Source of the DNA: JADKAC01 sp964492065
Lineage (GTDB): Bacteria; Bacteroidota; Bacteroidia; Chitinophagales; BACL12
NCBI GenBank assembly: GCA_964492065.1
Contig: CAZBHH010000005.1
Span: forward strand, 62,001 to 126,000
Direction of reading: 5' to 3'
Length of the DNA stretch: 64,000 nucleotides
This document shows, in pieces, positions 51,842-61,170 of the stretch (its first letter is position 1; every line of letters starts with the position of its first letter). A program made the translations under genes and the position numbers. The notes beneath the pieces were generated by a model, which was given only the letters and a program-made list of their open reading frames with translations, made no database searches and was not told the DNA's origin.

Positions 51842-54043
51842 TTAAATTGCCAGTTCGCTCATAAATTTAATATGCAGCAATTGAATTTCTTCAAACGACA
51901 GCCCCTCATCTTTCAGATCGTGAAAAGCCTTGTTCAGGTCCAAGGTGGTCAATGTCCGGAAATAATCAAATACATCCTCCTGCAGGTCTTCTTCGATAAT
52001 GTCGTTAATGTAATAGTTCAGATTCAGTTTTGTCCCGCTGGAAACTATGGATTCAATTTCGGTAATCAGGTTAATCATCGATATTCCACGCATCCGGGAG
52101 ATTTCTTCCAGCGACAGTTTTTTATCGATGCTCTGAATGATATGAATCTTGTCCGCACTTTTATTGGCCATAATCTTCATGGTCATAAAGTCGGTTGGCC
52201 GTTCGATTTCATTTTCTTCCACATACCGTGAAATGGCGGCGACCATTTCCTTGCCGAATTTTTCTGCCTTTCCCTTGCTCACTCCCGACACTTTTGTCAG
52301 TTCTTCCAGGGTACACGGGTACATCGTCGCCATCTCTTCGAGCGAGTTTTCCGAAAAGATTACATAGGGCGGCAGTTTTTGAACTTTGGCGATGCCATCG
52401 CGGATTTTTATGAGCATCTCGAACAACACCGGGTCCAGTACCGACTTGGCGCCTGCGCTTTCCATTTCCACATCGGAGGTATCTGTTTCATAATCGTGAT
52501 TAAGGGAAATCATCATCGACTTGGGCGTCTTGATAAATTTCTTACCCGCATCGGTAAACTTTATCAGCCCGTATTGTTCGATATCCTTATATACCAGATG
52601 ATTCAGCAGGCATTGGCGGAAAATGGAATTCCAGAAGTGGTCGTCTTTTTCTTTTCCCGATCCGAACAGTTCCTGTTTATCGTGGCTGTAGTTGAGTATC
52701 TCGGTGGTTTTCTTGCCCATCATGAAATCCACCAGGTAAGGTATGCCGTAGTTTTCTTTCAGCGCCTTAATCACCTGCAATGCCTTATGGATAAATTCCT
52801 TGCCCTCAATTTTTTCCTTTGGTTTCAGACAGTTGTCGCAACTGCCGCAATTTTCTTTGGTGTAGTCTTCGCCGAAATAGTGCAATAAAAATTTCCGGCG
52901 GCATACGGATGTCTCGGCATAGGCGGCTGTTTCTGCCAGCAGTTGAGCGCCCATTTCCCGTTCGGACAGCGGCTTATCCCGCATAAATTTTTCGAGTTTC
53001 TCGATATCCTTATAACTGTAGAAAGCGATACACCTGCCCTCTAACCCGTCGCGGCCGCTGCGCCCTGTTTCCTGGTAGTAGTTTTCAATGGACTTGGGTA
53101 TGTCGAAGTGAATCACAAAGCGCACGTCCGGTTTGTCAATGCCCATACCGAAGGCGATGGTGGCGACAATTACGTGAATGTCTTCCATCAGGAATTTATC
53201 CTGCACTTCGGTGCGCACGGAAGCATCCAACCCCGCATGGTAGGGCGCTGCCTTCACGCCGTTTACATTGAGCACTTTGGCAATGTCTTCCGTGGTCTTG
53301 CGGTTCAGGCAATAAATAATTCCCGATTTCCTTGCGTGCTCTTTCGTGTATTTTACAATTTGTTTAATCGCAATTTCCTTACTGCGCTTCGGACGGATTT
53401 CGTAATACAGATTTGACCTGTTGAAGGAAGCGATAAATACGGTGGGATCCTGGAGGTCGAGATTCTTTTTAATATCGCTTTGCACCTTCGGTGTGGCTGT
53501 TGCGGTAAGTGCAATGATGGGAATCTTCTCATTGATGGTTTCAATCATATTCCGGATTTGCCGGTATTCCGGGCGGAAATCGTGGCCCCACTCCGAAATA
53601 CAATGGGCTTCATCCACGGCGACAAAGGAGACTTTAATACCCTTAAAAAATTCTATATTTTCTTCTTTCTTAAGTGTCTCGGGCGCAACAAACAACATCT
53701 TGGTGGTGCCACTGGTAATGTCTGCCTTTACCTTTTTAATCGTCGCCCGGTTGAGGGTGGAATTTAAAAAGTGTGCAATATCATTATTGTTGCTGTACGA
53801 CCTGACGAGGTCCACCTGGTTTTTCATCAGCGCAATCAGTGGGGAAATGATAATCGCCGTTCCTTCGGATAAAATGGCGGGCAACTGGTAACATAAGGAC
53901 TTACCGCCGCCGGTAGGCATAATGACGAATGTGTCGTTTCCCGCCATCAGGTTTTTAATTATCGCTTCCTGGTTTCCTTTAAATGAATTAAAACCGAAAT
54001 ACTCTTGAAGAGCCCCTGCTAATGATAATTCTGCTAACCGCAT
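51842..54043 (-). CDS. recQ: ATP-dependent DNA helicase RecQ
   Basis: 733 residues, longer than E. coli RecQ (609). The helicase core has MPTGGGKSLCYQLPA (motif I), VDEAHCISEWGHDFRPEYR (motif II and aromatic loop), TATATPKV and QETGRSGRDGLEGRCIAFYS. A four-Cys zinc site (CRRKFLLHYFGE...CGSCDNC) and winged helix follow. An HRDC domain lies near 545-620 (KVQKLPPYVIFSENSLEEMA), and an extra C-terminal helical extension holds KIHIIQSIDKKLSLEEIS. The extended C-terminus is common in Bacteroidota RecQ. Confidence 0.95.
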   Translation of the reverse strand: MRLAELSLAGALQEYFGFNSFKGNQEAIIKNLMAGNDTFVIMPTGGGKSLCYQLPAILSEGTAIIISPLIALMKNQVDLVRSYSNNNDIAHFLNSTLNRATIKKVKADITSGTTKMLFVAPETLKKEENIEFFKGIKVSFVAVDEAHCISEWGHDFRPEYRQIRNMIETINEKIPIIALTATATPKVQSDIKKNLDLQDPTVFIASFNRSNLYYEIRPKRSKEIAIKQIVKYTKEHARKSGIIYCLNRKTTEDIAKVLNVNGVKAAPYHAGLDASVRTEVQDKFLMEDIHVIVATIAFGMGIDKPDVRFVIHFDIPKSIENYYQETGRSGRDGLEGRCIAFYSYKDIEKLEKFMRDKPLSEREMGAQLLAETAAYAETSVCRRKFLLHYFGEDYTKENCGSCDNCLKPKEKIEGKEFIHKALQVIKALKENYGIPYLVDFMMGKKTTEILNYSHDKQELFGSGKEKDDHFWNSIFRQCLLNHLVYKDIEQYGLIKFTDAGKKFIKTPKSMMISLNHDYETDTSDVEMESAGAKSVLDPVLFEMLIKIRDGIAKVQKLPPYVIFSENSLEEMATMYPCTLEELTKVSGVSKGKAEKFGKEMVAAISRYVEENEIERPTDFMTMKIMANKSADKIHIIQSIDKKLSLEEISRMRGISMINLITEIESIVSSGTKLNLNYYINDIIEEDLQEDVFDYFRTLTTLDLNKAFHDLKDEGLSFEEIQLLHIKFMSELAI

Positions 54044-54218
54044 TGTACTTTTTTGTCTGTTTTTACATTAATAAACACAATTGTGGAAGTATTGTTACAA
54101 CTTCGCATTCTGAAACCGCATCCTAACATCGGGTTATGGCCTGCCGGATTGCGAATGATTAAATATAATACAATTACTAATTAAATTTTAAAAAGTAGCA
54201 TTATTACATAAGCAGCGT

Positions 54219-55298
54219 ATGAATCATATTTATGTGGCTATAATGGCCGGAGGTATTGGCAGCAGGTTTTGGCCGGCGAGCAGAATACATAAACCCAAGC
54301 AGTTTTTAGATATTCTTAACACGGGGAAAACCCTGATTCAAAGTACCTATGAACGGTTTTTAAAAATAGCTCCCAAAGATAATATCTTTATTGTTACCAA
54401 TGAAGCCTATCTCGACCTGGTGCACGAGCAGTTGCCGGAAATGAACCCGTCACGCATTCTCGCCGAGCCAATGCGAAGAAACACAGCGCCTTGTATCGCA
54501 TACGTCAGTCATAAAATACTGACACTGGACCCCCAGGCCAATATCATCGTGGCGCCTTCCGACCACCTGATCCGCAATGAGCAAAAGTTCCTCGAGGTGA
54601 TGTACCAGGGGCTGGACTATACCTCCACGCACGACGACCTGCTCACGCTGGGTATCAAACCCACCCGCCCCGACACCGGGTACGGGTATATCCAGTTCGA
54701 CGACCATACCGTCATGCCCGGTATCCATAAGGTGAAAACCTTTACCGAAAAACCCGACAAAGAGCTGGCAAAGGCGTTTATCAGCAGCGGCGACTTTTTG
54801 TGGAATTCCGGCATCTTTATCTGGAATGTCCGCTGCATACTCAATGCCTTTGAAAGGCATTTACAGGACATCAACCACGCATTTGCCGAGGCGCAGAAAT
54901 ACTTCGGCAAACCCGAGGAGGCAGCGGCTGTCGAAAAGGCTTACAGCCTGTGTACCAATATTTCCATCGATTTCGGCATTATGGAAAAAGCGTCGAATGT
55001 GTATGTGATCCCGAGCGGCTTCGGCTGGAGCGATCTGGGCACGTGGACATCGCTGTGGTCCAACTACAACCACGACTACCACGGCCATGCAGTGAAAGGC
55101 AACAGGGTGCTGATGTACGACAGCAAAGACTGCATGGTGATTGCTCCCGACAACAAGTTAGTGGTATTGCAGGGCATGGATGATTATGTGGTGGTGGACA
55201 GCGGCGACGTCCTGCTGGTATGTAAAAAAGACCAGGAACAACAGTTAAAAGAAATTACTACGGACATTAAGCGTTACTTAGGCGACACCTATTTATAA
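54219..55298 (+). CDS. manC: Mannose-1-phosphate guanylyltransferase
   Basis: A 359-residue nucleotidyltransferase forming GDP-mannose from GTP and mannose-1-phosphate. GGIGSRFWPASR and KPKQFLD form the pyrophosphorylase signature at the N-terminus. APSDHLI, GYGYIQF, FTEKP and WNSGIF are the other active-site blocks. It is a single-domain enzyme without the phosphomannose isomerase half. The upstream gap (54044-54218) is AT-rich; I could not place a promoter there with confidence. Confidence 0.93.
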   Translation: MNHIYVAIMAGGIGSRFWPASRIHKPKQFLDILNTGKTLIQSTYERFLKIAPKDNIFIVTNEAYLDLVHEQLPEMNPSRILAEPMRRNTAPCIAYVSHKILTLDPQANIIVAPSDHLIRNEQKFLEVMYQGLDYTSTHDDLLTLGIKPTRPDTGYGYIQFDDHTVMPGIHKVKTFTEKPDKELAKAFISSGDFLWNSGIFIWNVRCILNAFERHLQDINHAFAEAQKYFGKPEEAAAVEKAYSLCTNISIDFGIMEKASNVYVIPSGFGWSDLGTWTSLWSNYNHDYHGHAVKGNRVLMYDSKDCMVIAPDNKLVVLQGMDDYVVVDSGDVLLVCKKDQEQQLKEITTDIKRYLGDTYL

Positions 55299-55300
55299 AG

Positions 55301-56458
55301 ATGTTACAGTTTCCAGGCACCATCCGCACCAAATTGCCCAATACCGGCCTTAGCATATTTTCCAGTATGACGGCGCTGGCCAACAAGCACCAGGCGATAA
55401 ACCTCGCCCAGGGGTTTCCCGATTTTCCCCCCTCTCAAAAATTAATTGAACTGGTACACCACTATATGAGGCAGGGGATGAATCAGTATGCGCCCATGCC
55501 GGGAGTGATGCCATTGCGGGAGGCGATAGCAGAAAAAACCGGTGAAATCTATGGGTTGCATCCAGACCCCGAAACGGAAATCACCGTCGTCCCGGGCGCT
55601 ACCTATGGCTTGTACGCCAGCTTCCAGGCGCTGCTGCACGAAGGCGATGAAGTGATTGTATTCGAGCCGGCATACGACAGCTATGTGCCGGGAATCACGA
55701 TGGCAGGAGGTGTACCCGTTTACGTGCAATTGCAAGCTCCCGATTACAAAATCAACTGGGATTCGGTGAAAAAGCGCATCAACGCCCGCACACGTGCCAT
55801 CGTGCTCAACTCGCCTCAAAATCCCAGCGGCACCGTATTGAAATCCGCCGACCTCCAGCAACTCGCCAAACTGGTGAAGGATACCGATATCGTCATCATC
55901 AGCGATGAGGTGTACGAACATATCATTTTCGACGGCCAGCGCCATGAGGGTGTTTTGCATTACCCCGAACTGGCAAGGCGCAGCATTGTCATTGCATCGT
56001 TTGGCAAGACGTTTCACAATACGGGTTGGAAAACCGGCTATATCATTGCACCGAGAGAATTGACAAAGGAATTGAGGGCCGTCCATCAGTTCATGTTGTT
56101 TTCGGTGCACACACCTTCCCAATACGCATTGGCGGATTTTCTGAAAGACAGAAATCAATACACGGCGCTTCCCGAATTTTACCAACAGAAACGAGACCTG
56201 TTTATTCGCTTATTACAAGGGTCACACTTTAAATGGAAACCCGCCGCCGGCACCTATTTTCAACTGTTGGATTACGGGGCTGTCAGCAATAAAAAAGACG
56301 CCGACTTTGCCGTGGAGCTCACCGAGAAATACAAGGTGGCCTCCATTCCGCTGAGCCCGTTTTATCACAACACTATACCGGGAACTTTACTGCGCTTCTG
56401 TTTTGCCAAGTCGCAGACCACCCTGGAACAAGCTGCTGCCATACTCCAAAAAATCTAA
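55301..56458 (+). CDS. PLP aminotransferase, methionine/glutamine (YbdL/MtnE) type
   Basis: 385 residues, fold-type I aminotransferase. INLAQGFPDFPPSQ, MNQYAPMPGVMPLREAIA, TVVPGATYGLYASFQALL, NSPQNPSGTVL and IISDEVYEHIIFDG are typical of kynurenine/glutamine transaminase K and YbdL. The PLP Lys is in SFGKTFHNTGWKTGY. It starts 2 bases after manC. An omega-amidase gene two genes on matches the second half of the transaminase/omega-amidase route that removes 2-oxoglutaramate, supporting glutamine as amino donor. Confidence 0.88.
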   Translation: MLQFPGTIRTKLPNTGLSIFSSMTALANKHQAINLAQGFPDFPPSQKLIELVHHYMRQGMNQYAPMPGVMPLREAIAEKTGEIYGLHPDPETEITVVPGATYGLYASFQALLHEGDEVIVFEPAYDSYVPGITMAGGVPVYVQLQAPDYKINWDSVKKRINARTRAIVLNSPQNPSGTVLKSADLQQLAKLVKDTDIVIISDEVYEHIIFDGQRHEGVLHYPELARRSIVIASFGKTFHNTGWKTGYIIAPRELTKELRAVHQFMLFSVHTPSQYALADFLKDRNQYTALPEFYQQKRDLFIRLLQGSHFKWKPAAGTYFQLLDYGAVSNKKDADFAVELTEKYKVASIPLSPFYHNTIPGTLLRFCFAKSQTTLEQAAAILQKI

Positions 56459-56490
56459 TCTTCGCAAGCCGTATTTTTGGTTGGAAAGCA

Positions 56491-57282
56491 ATGCATCCAC
56501 AGATATACAAAACGCTGACAGACACTTATACCCAAAATGCGCATGGCGTGTGGATGTCAGACTACAAGCCTTCGGAATTTGAATCGCTGTACACCGCCGT
56601 GCGCAATGCGGAAGGGTGGAATTACGAGGGCGACCGCTTGCGGAGACTACCCGATACAGACAAATCTGACCCTTTACACCACTTCTGGAACAGCCGCCGG
56701 CGCTCCACCCGATACCTGTTGGCCTACCTGCGTGCAAACCCCTCTCAAAAGCGCATTCTGGATATGGGATGCGGCAACGGTTGGCAGACACACATGCTCG
56801 CTGCACAATTTCCCGATACACTTTTTTTAGGGGTAGATATTGTCATGGCCGAATTAAATAAGGCGGCTGCGACATTTCAACTGCCAAACCTGTACTGGAT
56901 GTATGCCGATCCCACTGTTGCACTGTTTCTTCCCAATAGTTTCAATACCATTTTGATGAGCGCCTCGGCGCAATATATTTCGGGTTTTGAATCATGGGTG
57001 CGCCTTTTGCTAAGCTACCTGGACGACGGCGGTACAATTATAATAACAGATACACCCTTTTACTCCGAGGCGGGATATATAAAGGCAAAAGAGCGCACCG
57101 CCGCATATTACAGCCGCTTGCAGTTTCCCGAAATGCAGGCGTATTACCATCACCGCAGATATAGCGAATTAGATGCGTTTAATTGCGATTGCACTTACGT
57201 ACCCCGGTTGTATAACCGGTTGCTCCTTCGCATTACCGGAAAGCCTGTTATGCCATTCCCGATACTGGTGATAAAAAAATAA
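56491..57282 (+). CDS. Class I SAM-dependent methyltransferase
   Basis: 263 residues. The SAM motif I is ILDMGCGNGWQTHMLA near residue 92, followed by FLGVDIVMAELNKAA and a post-I acidic segment. DDGGTIIITDTPF is motif IV/post. The N-terminal 80 residues are a separate region with paired Trp/Tyr residues. The substrate is unknown. It is 32 bases after the aminotransferase gene on the same strand and may be cotranscribed. Confidence 0.75.
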   Translation: MHPQIYKTLTDTYTQNAHGVWMSDYKPSEFESLYTAVRNAEGWNYEGDRLRRLPDTDKSDPLHHFWNSRRRSTRYLLAYLRANPSQKRILDMGCGNGWQTHMLAAQFPDTLFLGVDIVMAELNKAAATFQLPNLYWMYADPTVALFLPNSFNTILMSASAQYISGFESWVRLLLSYLDDGGTIIITDTPFYSEAGYIKAKERTAAYYSRLQFPEMQAYYHHRRYSELDAFNCDCTYVPRLYNRLLLRITGKPVMPFPILVIKK

Positions 57283-57319
57283 AATGCTTTTAACCGATAA
57301 ACTCTCCGTTAACCGATAC

Positions 57320-57334
57320 CGGATGTCGCATCCG
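57320..57334 (+). terminator. Weak hairpin after the methyltransferase gene
   Basis: CGGATG-TCG-CATCCG is a perfect 6-bp stem with a 3-base loop, followed by TTAATT. It is a possible terminator. The rest of 57283-57501 (about 220 bases) shows no gene or structure I can support. Confidence 0.3.
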
Positions 57335-57501
57335 TTAATTCGCATTGCAGAAGTGCACGGCGTTTGATACATCTTCCGGGTTATCAGGTATCGGCAGTTT
57401 TGCGTATGGTTGGTATAATGTTCCAATCAAACACACTGCAAGTAACCATCCCGCTTCCCAATGCCACCAAAATATTATAAGCCTTCTTTAACTTTAGCGC
57501 T

Positions 57502-57509
57502 TAATTTTG
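57502..57509 (+). promoter_or_regulatory. -7 promoter element TAATTTTG for the amidase gene
   Basis: TAATTTTG lies 18 bases before the ATG at 57528; no clear -33 was found. Confidence 0.4.
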
Positions 57510-57527
57510 GTAAATCAGTAATTATCC

Positions 57528-58304
57528 ATGCAGGATCTCAAAATAACCATTATCCAGAGCGATATCGCCTGGGAGGATAAAGTGCGCAACACCGCCCTGT
57601 TCAGCAAGCTGATCGAAACATCGGGTTATACCGATATTGCCATATTGCCCGAGATGTTTTCCACCGGTTTCAGCATGCAAGCCTCAAAACTTGCTGAAGA
57701 TATGCAAGGTGCGACAATGGAATGGATGCGGCAAACGGCTGCCGAAATGAATATCATTATCGCCGGCAGTTTCATCGTGACAGAAAATGGAAACAATTAC
57801 AACCGCCTCGTATGGATGCGGCCCGATGGCTCTTATGATTATTACGATAAACGCCATTTGTTTTCTATGGCGGGAGAAAATGACAATTTTACCCAAGGAA
57901 CCAAACGAATTATTGTGGAACACAAAGGCTGGAAAATCTGTCCGCTGATTTGTTACGATTTGCGGTTCCCCGTATGGTCACGCAATAATGCCGAATACGA
58001 TTTGCTGATTTACATAGCCAGTTGGCCCGAGCGCCGGGTACAGGCATGGAGTAAATTACTCATAGCACGTGCAATAGAAAATCAATGTTATGTGGCCGGC
58101 GTTAACCGCATCGGCTCCGATGGCAACAATATCTACCACAGCGGCAATTCAGCCCTGATTGACCCTTTGGGTAACACCGTATGGGAGATGCAACACGACC
58201 GTGCCGTCTATACGGCGACGCTCTCTTCTGACTACCTGCACGAAGTACGGGAAAAACTGCCTTTCTTGATTGACAGGGACAGGTTTGAAATACAAACAAC
58301 CTGA
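57528..58304 (+). CDS. Nitrilase-superfamily amidohydrolase, omega-amidase (YafV) type
   Basis: 258 residues. The Glu-Lys-Cys triad is visible: Glu in ILPEMFSTGF, Lys in YYDKRHLFSMAGE and Cys in PLICYDLRFPVWSRN. The first and last blocks match omega-amidases of the YafV/Nit2 group, which hydrolyse 2-oxoglutaramate or 2-oxosuccinamate to the oxoacid and ammonia. The nearby YbdL-like aminotransferase would make such amides. It converges with the response regulator gene with 2 bases between stops. Confidence 0.87.
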   Translation: MQDLKITIIQSDIAWEDKVRNTALFSKLIETSGYTDIAILPEMFSTGFSMQASKLAEDMQGATMEWMRQTAAEMNIIIAGSFIVTENGNNYNRLVWMRPDGSYDYYDKRHLFSMAGENDNFTQGTKRIIVEHKGWKICPLICYDLRFPVWSRNNAEYDLLIYIASWPERRVQAWSKLLIARAIENQCYVAGVNRIGSDGNNIYHSGNSALIDPLGNTVWEMQHDRAVYTATLSSDYLHEVREKLPFLIDRDRFEIQTT

Positions 58305-58306
58305 CG

Positions 58307-58969
58307 TTACAGCAACCCTTTTGTGTATGCAATTTTTAATGCCTGGGCTTTCCCGCTTACGTGCAGTTTATCATATATGCTTATGGCATGTTTTTTTACT
58401 GTGTTGGGGCTGATAAAAAGCTTCTGTGCAATTTCTTTGTATTCCAGACCTTCGCTGAGCAATTGTAATATTTCTTTTTCACGTTCGCTTAACTGGTAAA
58501 TGTTGTTTGCGATACCCGGAGCAGATTTTGGGGTATCGGCCTGCTTCACCATTTGTAATATTTTAAATGCAATACTTGGGGAAATCGGGCCAGCGCCAGT
58601 TTCATGTAGATGCCCTAACATATTGGCAATTGATTCTGCACTTTCTTCTTTTAACAAATAGCCGCATGCACCTGCTTGTATTGCATTAAAAATATTTTCA
58701 TCATTATCAAAAATCGTGAGTACTACAAAACGAATACGGGGATACAATGTGGAAGCGGTTGCAATTGCCTGAATACCGTTCATAACAGGCATTTCCAAAT
58801 CTATCAGCACCACATCGGGTAAAAGCGATTCAGGCATTTTGTTCAACTGCGAAATAAAATCAGCTCCATCGGTTGCTTCAAGCACAATATGAAAAGATGA
58901 ATCAATACTCAGTTTCTCCCTGAGTATTTTCCTATTCCCGGATTTGTCGTCTGCTATTGCTATGCGCAT
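58307..58969 (-). CDS. NarL/FixJ-type response regulator
   Basis: 220 residues. Receiver: acidic pair D7-D8, phosphoacceptor D57 in VVLIDLEMPVMNG, Thr85, and Lys107 in GACGYLLKEES. Linker, then a LuxR-type HTH at about 158-220 (LSEREKEILQLLSEGLEYKEIAQKLFISPNTVKKHAI). It lies downstream of the sensor kinase, with 63 bases between the kinase stop and this start. That gap and the kinase stop carry a copy of the TCCATTTGGAT site also found before the kinase and the PPC-repeat gene. It is likely activated by the adjacent kinase. Confidence 0.93.
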   Translation of the reverse strand: MRIAIADDKSGNRKILREKLSIDSSFHIVLEATDGADFISQLNKMPESLLPDVVLIDLEMPVMNGIQAIATASTLYPRIRFVVLTIFDNDENIFNAIQAGACGYLLKEESAESIANMLGHLHETGAGPISPSIAFKILQMVKQADTPKSAPGIANNIYQLSEREKEILQLLSEGLEYKEIAQKLFISPNTVKKHAISIYDKLHVSGKAQALKIAYTKGLL

Positions 58970-59018
58970 TTTTTTAGTTTTGGTTAAAGGTGTGTAATAC
59001 GATTAGATTTAAAAATAC

Positions 59019-59035
59019 TCCATTTGGATAATTTA
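59019..59035. promoter_or_regulatory. Candidate response-regulator site, copy A
   Basis: TCCATTTGGATAATTTA contains the inverted repeat TCCA-TT-TGGA(T). It overlaps the end of the kinase gene, about 50 bases upstream of the regulator start. Copy B at 61093-61109 differs at one of 17 bases and has the same orientation. Confidence 0.45.
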
Positions 59036-61018
59036 AAATAGAATGGTTAATTGAATGCTTGTTCCTTTCCCAGACTCTGTGATTACTTGCAGTGACATAT
59101 TATTTGCTTTCGCACGCTCCTGCATATTATGCAAGCCATAACTTTCTTTTTGAATAGCAGCATCGGTAGTGTCAAATCCTTTTCCGTCATCTGTAACTTT
59201 CAGAGTCCAATATTGTAATGTATGGATAGAGTGTATCCGGATGATATTTGCCTGACCATGTTTAATTGCATTTTGTATTGCTTCTTGTATTACCATTATT
59301 ATATGTAAGGCTTTTATTGATTTTAACATGAGCTCCGGCGCATTTCCTTCGGCAGCAAACTGTATATGCGTGTAATACTTCCCCATTTTTTTAATGTACC
59401 CGATCAGGCGAATCCATAATTCTGCTGCCGACAGGTCTGTTGTTTTCATTGCCCATAATGTTTCACGCAGATTATTCAGCATTTGGGTTGCGGAATCATA
59501 TAAATTTTCAACCAAGTCTTGATCTGTATTATTACTTTTTTGCAATAGTCCTGTATTATAAAGTATTGCATTTGCATGTGTGCCAATATTATCGTGTAAA
59601 TCAGCGGCTATGCGTTTCCGCTCCTTTTCTTCAGCATCTTTCACAGCCAGGGCAGCGGCTATCTTTTCCTCTTCCATAGCTTGTTGCATTTTTAAGGATT
59701 GCCTTCGGCGGTATTCCCGGAAAGCAATGAAGAAAATAATTCCTGAAAGTATTAACCCGGCAGTAATACCATAGATCTGTAAGTTTTTCTTTGCCAGATT
59801 TACCTGCTGTTCCAGAATTGTGTTTTCCTTTTGTTGTACCTCATAGCGTGTTTGAATTTCGGCAAGTGCCATGCTATTATTAGCAACATAAAATGAATCT
59901 TTGGCGACAATAATATTTTCTAAGGTTTGCAAGTAAGCTTCGGTTTCGCCTGATTGCTTATAGAAGTCCGCAAGCGCCTCGTAATATTGCAACTTCATGC
60001 GCATCATATCGGATATACCGACAGCAGAAGTATCATTACCGGATTGCTGAGCTACAGATTGCAGCTTCTCAAGGCAAAACTGAATTGCTTTTTGCAGGTT
60101 GCCGGTTTTTGCATAGAAATTGGCAAGTTGCAAATGATCTTCCACAAAATTTGTTTCACCATTTAATTTTCTGCGTATATCCTGCATTTCAACTAATGCT
60201 GATTCGGCAGATCCAAAGTCATGAGTAGCTGTTAAAATAGCACTTTGTATGCGCAGGGCAGTGGCCAGTGAGTTTAGGTTTTGCGCTGATCTGCATTCCG
60301 GCAATGCAACAGATATGTAATAATTTGCAGAATCGTAGTTGCCGAGAATATACTGCGCATAGGCGAGATTAGTAAATATATTTGCCTTGTTTAAAGTAGC
60401 ATCTCTGCCGGTATGTAAAAATTGTTTTGCCTGATGGATCCATTGCAAGGCTGCCGATGCGTCTCCCATGGTAAGCTGCACGGAGCCTATTGTATTCATT
60501 GTTGATGCAATAAAGAAATCATGGTTAGCTTGTTTGGCATTATTCAGCAGCAGATACAGATTTTTAAGTGCTTCGGGAAAGCGGGAAACCGCTCCGAAAC
60601 ACAATGCTTTTTGCCGCAATAATTTGAAAAAAAGATTTTGCATGCGAATATCATTTGTATCAATATCATGAAGCGCCAGTTCAGTGAAGTGCAAGGAGCT
60701 GTCCACCCATCCCCAAACAAAATATGCATTTGCAAAAGCAAGTTGTGCATGCTTTTTGTACATTGCGTTTTTTTGATTTTGAGCAAGCTGCATGGCTTCC
60801 ATTGCATATGTATAAATGGTGTCCCTGTTTATGCTCTGATATTCATCGCAAAATGCGATAATTGCCTGCAACTTTTCTTCCGCATCTCCTGCAGCAAAAA
60901 TTTTCAATTTCAGACTATCTGCAATTGCAGTTTGTGCATATGTATTGTAAGAAAATACAATGCAGATAATACTTATAGCAGCAATCATATGTTTGCTAAA
61001 TGCTACCTGTGTAATCAT
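59033..61018 (-). CDS. TPR-containing sensor histidine kinase (HisKA_3 type)
   Basis: 661 residues. A signal-like segment is followed by a periplasmic region of about 370 residues made of TPR-like helical pairs. One membrane span lies at about 415-435 (LQIYGITAGLILSGIIFFIAF). A coiled region leads to the HisKA_3 motif KRIAADLHDNIGTHANAI, with the phosphorylated His at about 475. The ATPase domain has QEAIQNAIKHGQ (N box), DDGKGFD (G1) and YGLHNMQERAKA (G2). This TPR/HisKA_3 architecture is common in Bacteroidota. The input signal is unknown. Its DNA looks more AT-rich than most of the window. Confidence 0.92.
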   Translation of the reverse strand: MITQVAFSKHMIAAISIICIVFSYNTYAQTAIADSLKLKIFAAGDAEEKLQAIIAFCDEYQSINRDTIYTYAMEAMQLAQNQKNAMYKKHAQLAFANAYFVWGWVDSSLHFTELALHDIDTNDIRMQNLFFKLLRQKALCFGAVSRFPEALKNLYLLLNNAKQANHDFFIASTMNTIGSVQLTMGDASAALQWIHQAKQFLHTGRDATLNKANIFTNLAYAQYILGNYDSANYYISVALPECRSAQNLNSLATALRIQSAILTATHDFGSAESALVEMQDIRRKLNGETNFVEDHLQLANFYAKTGNLQKAIQFCLEKLQSVAQQSGNDTSAVGISDMMRMKLQYYEALADFYKQSGETEAYLQTLENIIVAKDSFYVANNSMALAEIQTRYEVQQKENTILEQQVNLAKKNLQIYGITAGLILSGIIFFIAFREYRRRQSLKMQQAMEEEKIAAALAVKDAEEKERKRIAADLHDNIGTHANAILYNTGLLQKSNNTDQDLVENLYDSATQMLNNLRETLWAMKTTDLSAAELWIRLIGYIKKMGKYYTHIQFAAEGNAPELMLKSIKALHIIMVIQEAIQNAIKHGQANIIRIHSIHTLQYWTLKVTDDGKGFDTTDAAIQKESYGLHNMQERAKANNMSLQVITESGKGTSIQLTILF

Positions 61019-61048
61019 CGGTTTGTAATGCGAAATTTTTCAATAAAA

Positions 61049-61109
61049 ATAATCCGGATTTTGCAAATCCTGTAAATACGCGGCAAAAATTATCCATTTG
61101 GATTATTTA
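61049..61109. promoter_or_regulatory. Divergent control region with candidate response-regulator site, copy B
   Basis: Between the kinase (leftward) and the PPC protein (rightward). It holds the palindrome AATCCGGATT at about 61052-61061, a half site AAATCC, and TCCATTTGGATTATTTA at 61093-61109, a 16/17 match to copy A upstream of the regulator gene. All contain ATCC/GGAT half sites, as might be bound by a LuxR-type dimer. Promoter boxes for the flanking genes were not identified. Confidence 0.45.
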
Positions 61110-61170
61110 CCGGCGGTGAAAAATGATTTCATTTTGCAGTAAAACCATTTATTCACTTTAAAAATATGTT

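Noticed and set aside
55442..56185. 247-residue open frame antisense to the aminotransferase gene
   Set aside because: The plus strand encodes a complete aminotransferase with all active-site motifs; the antisense product has no family features.
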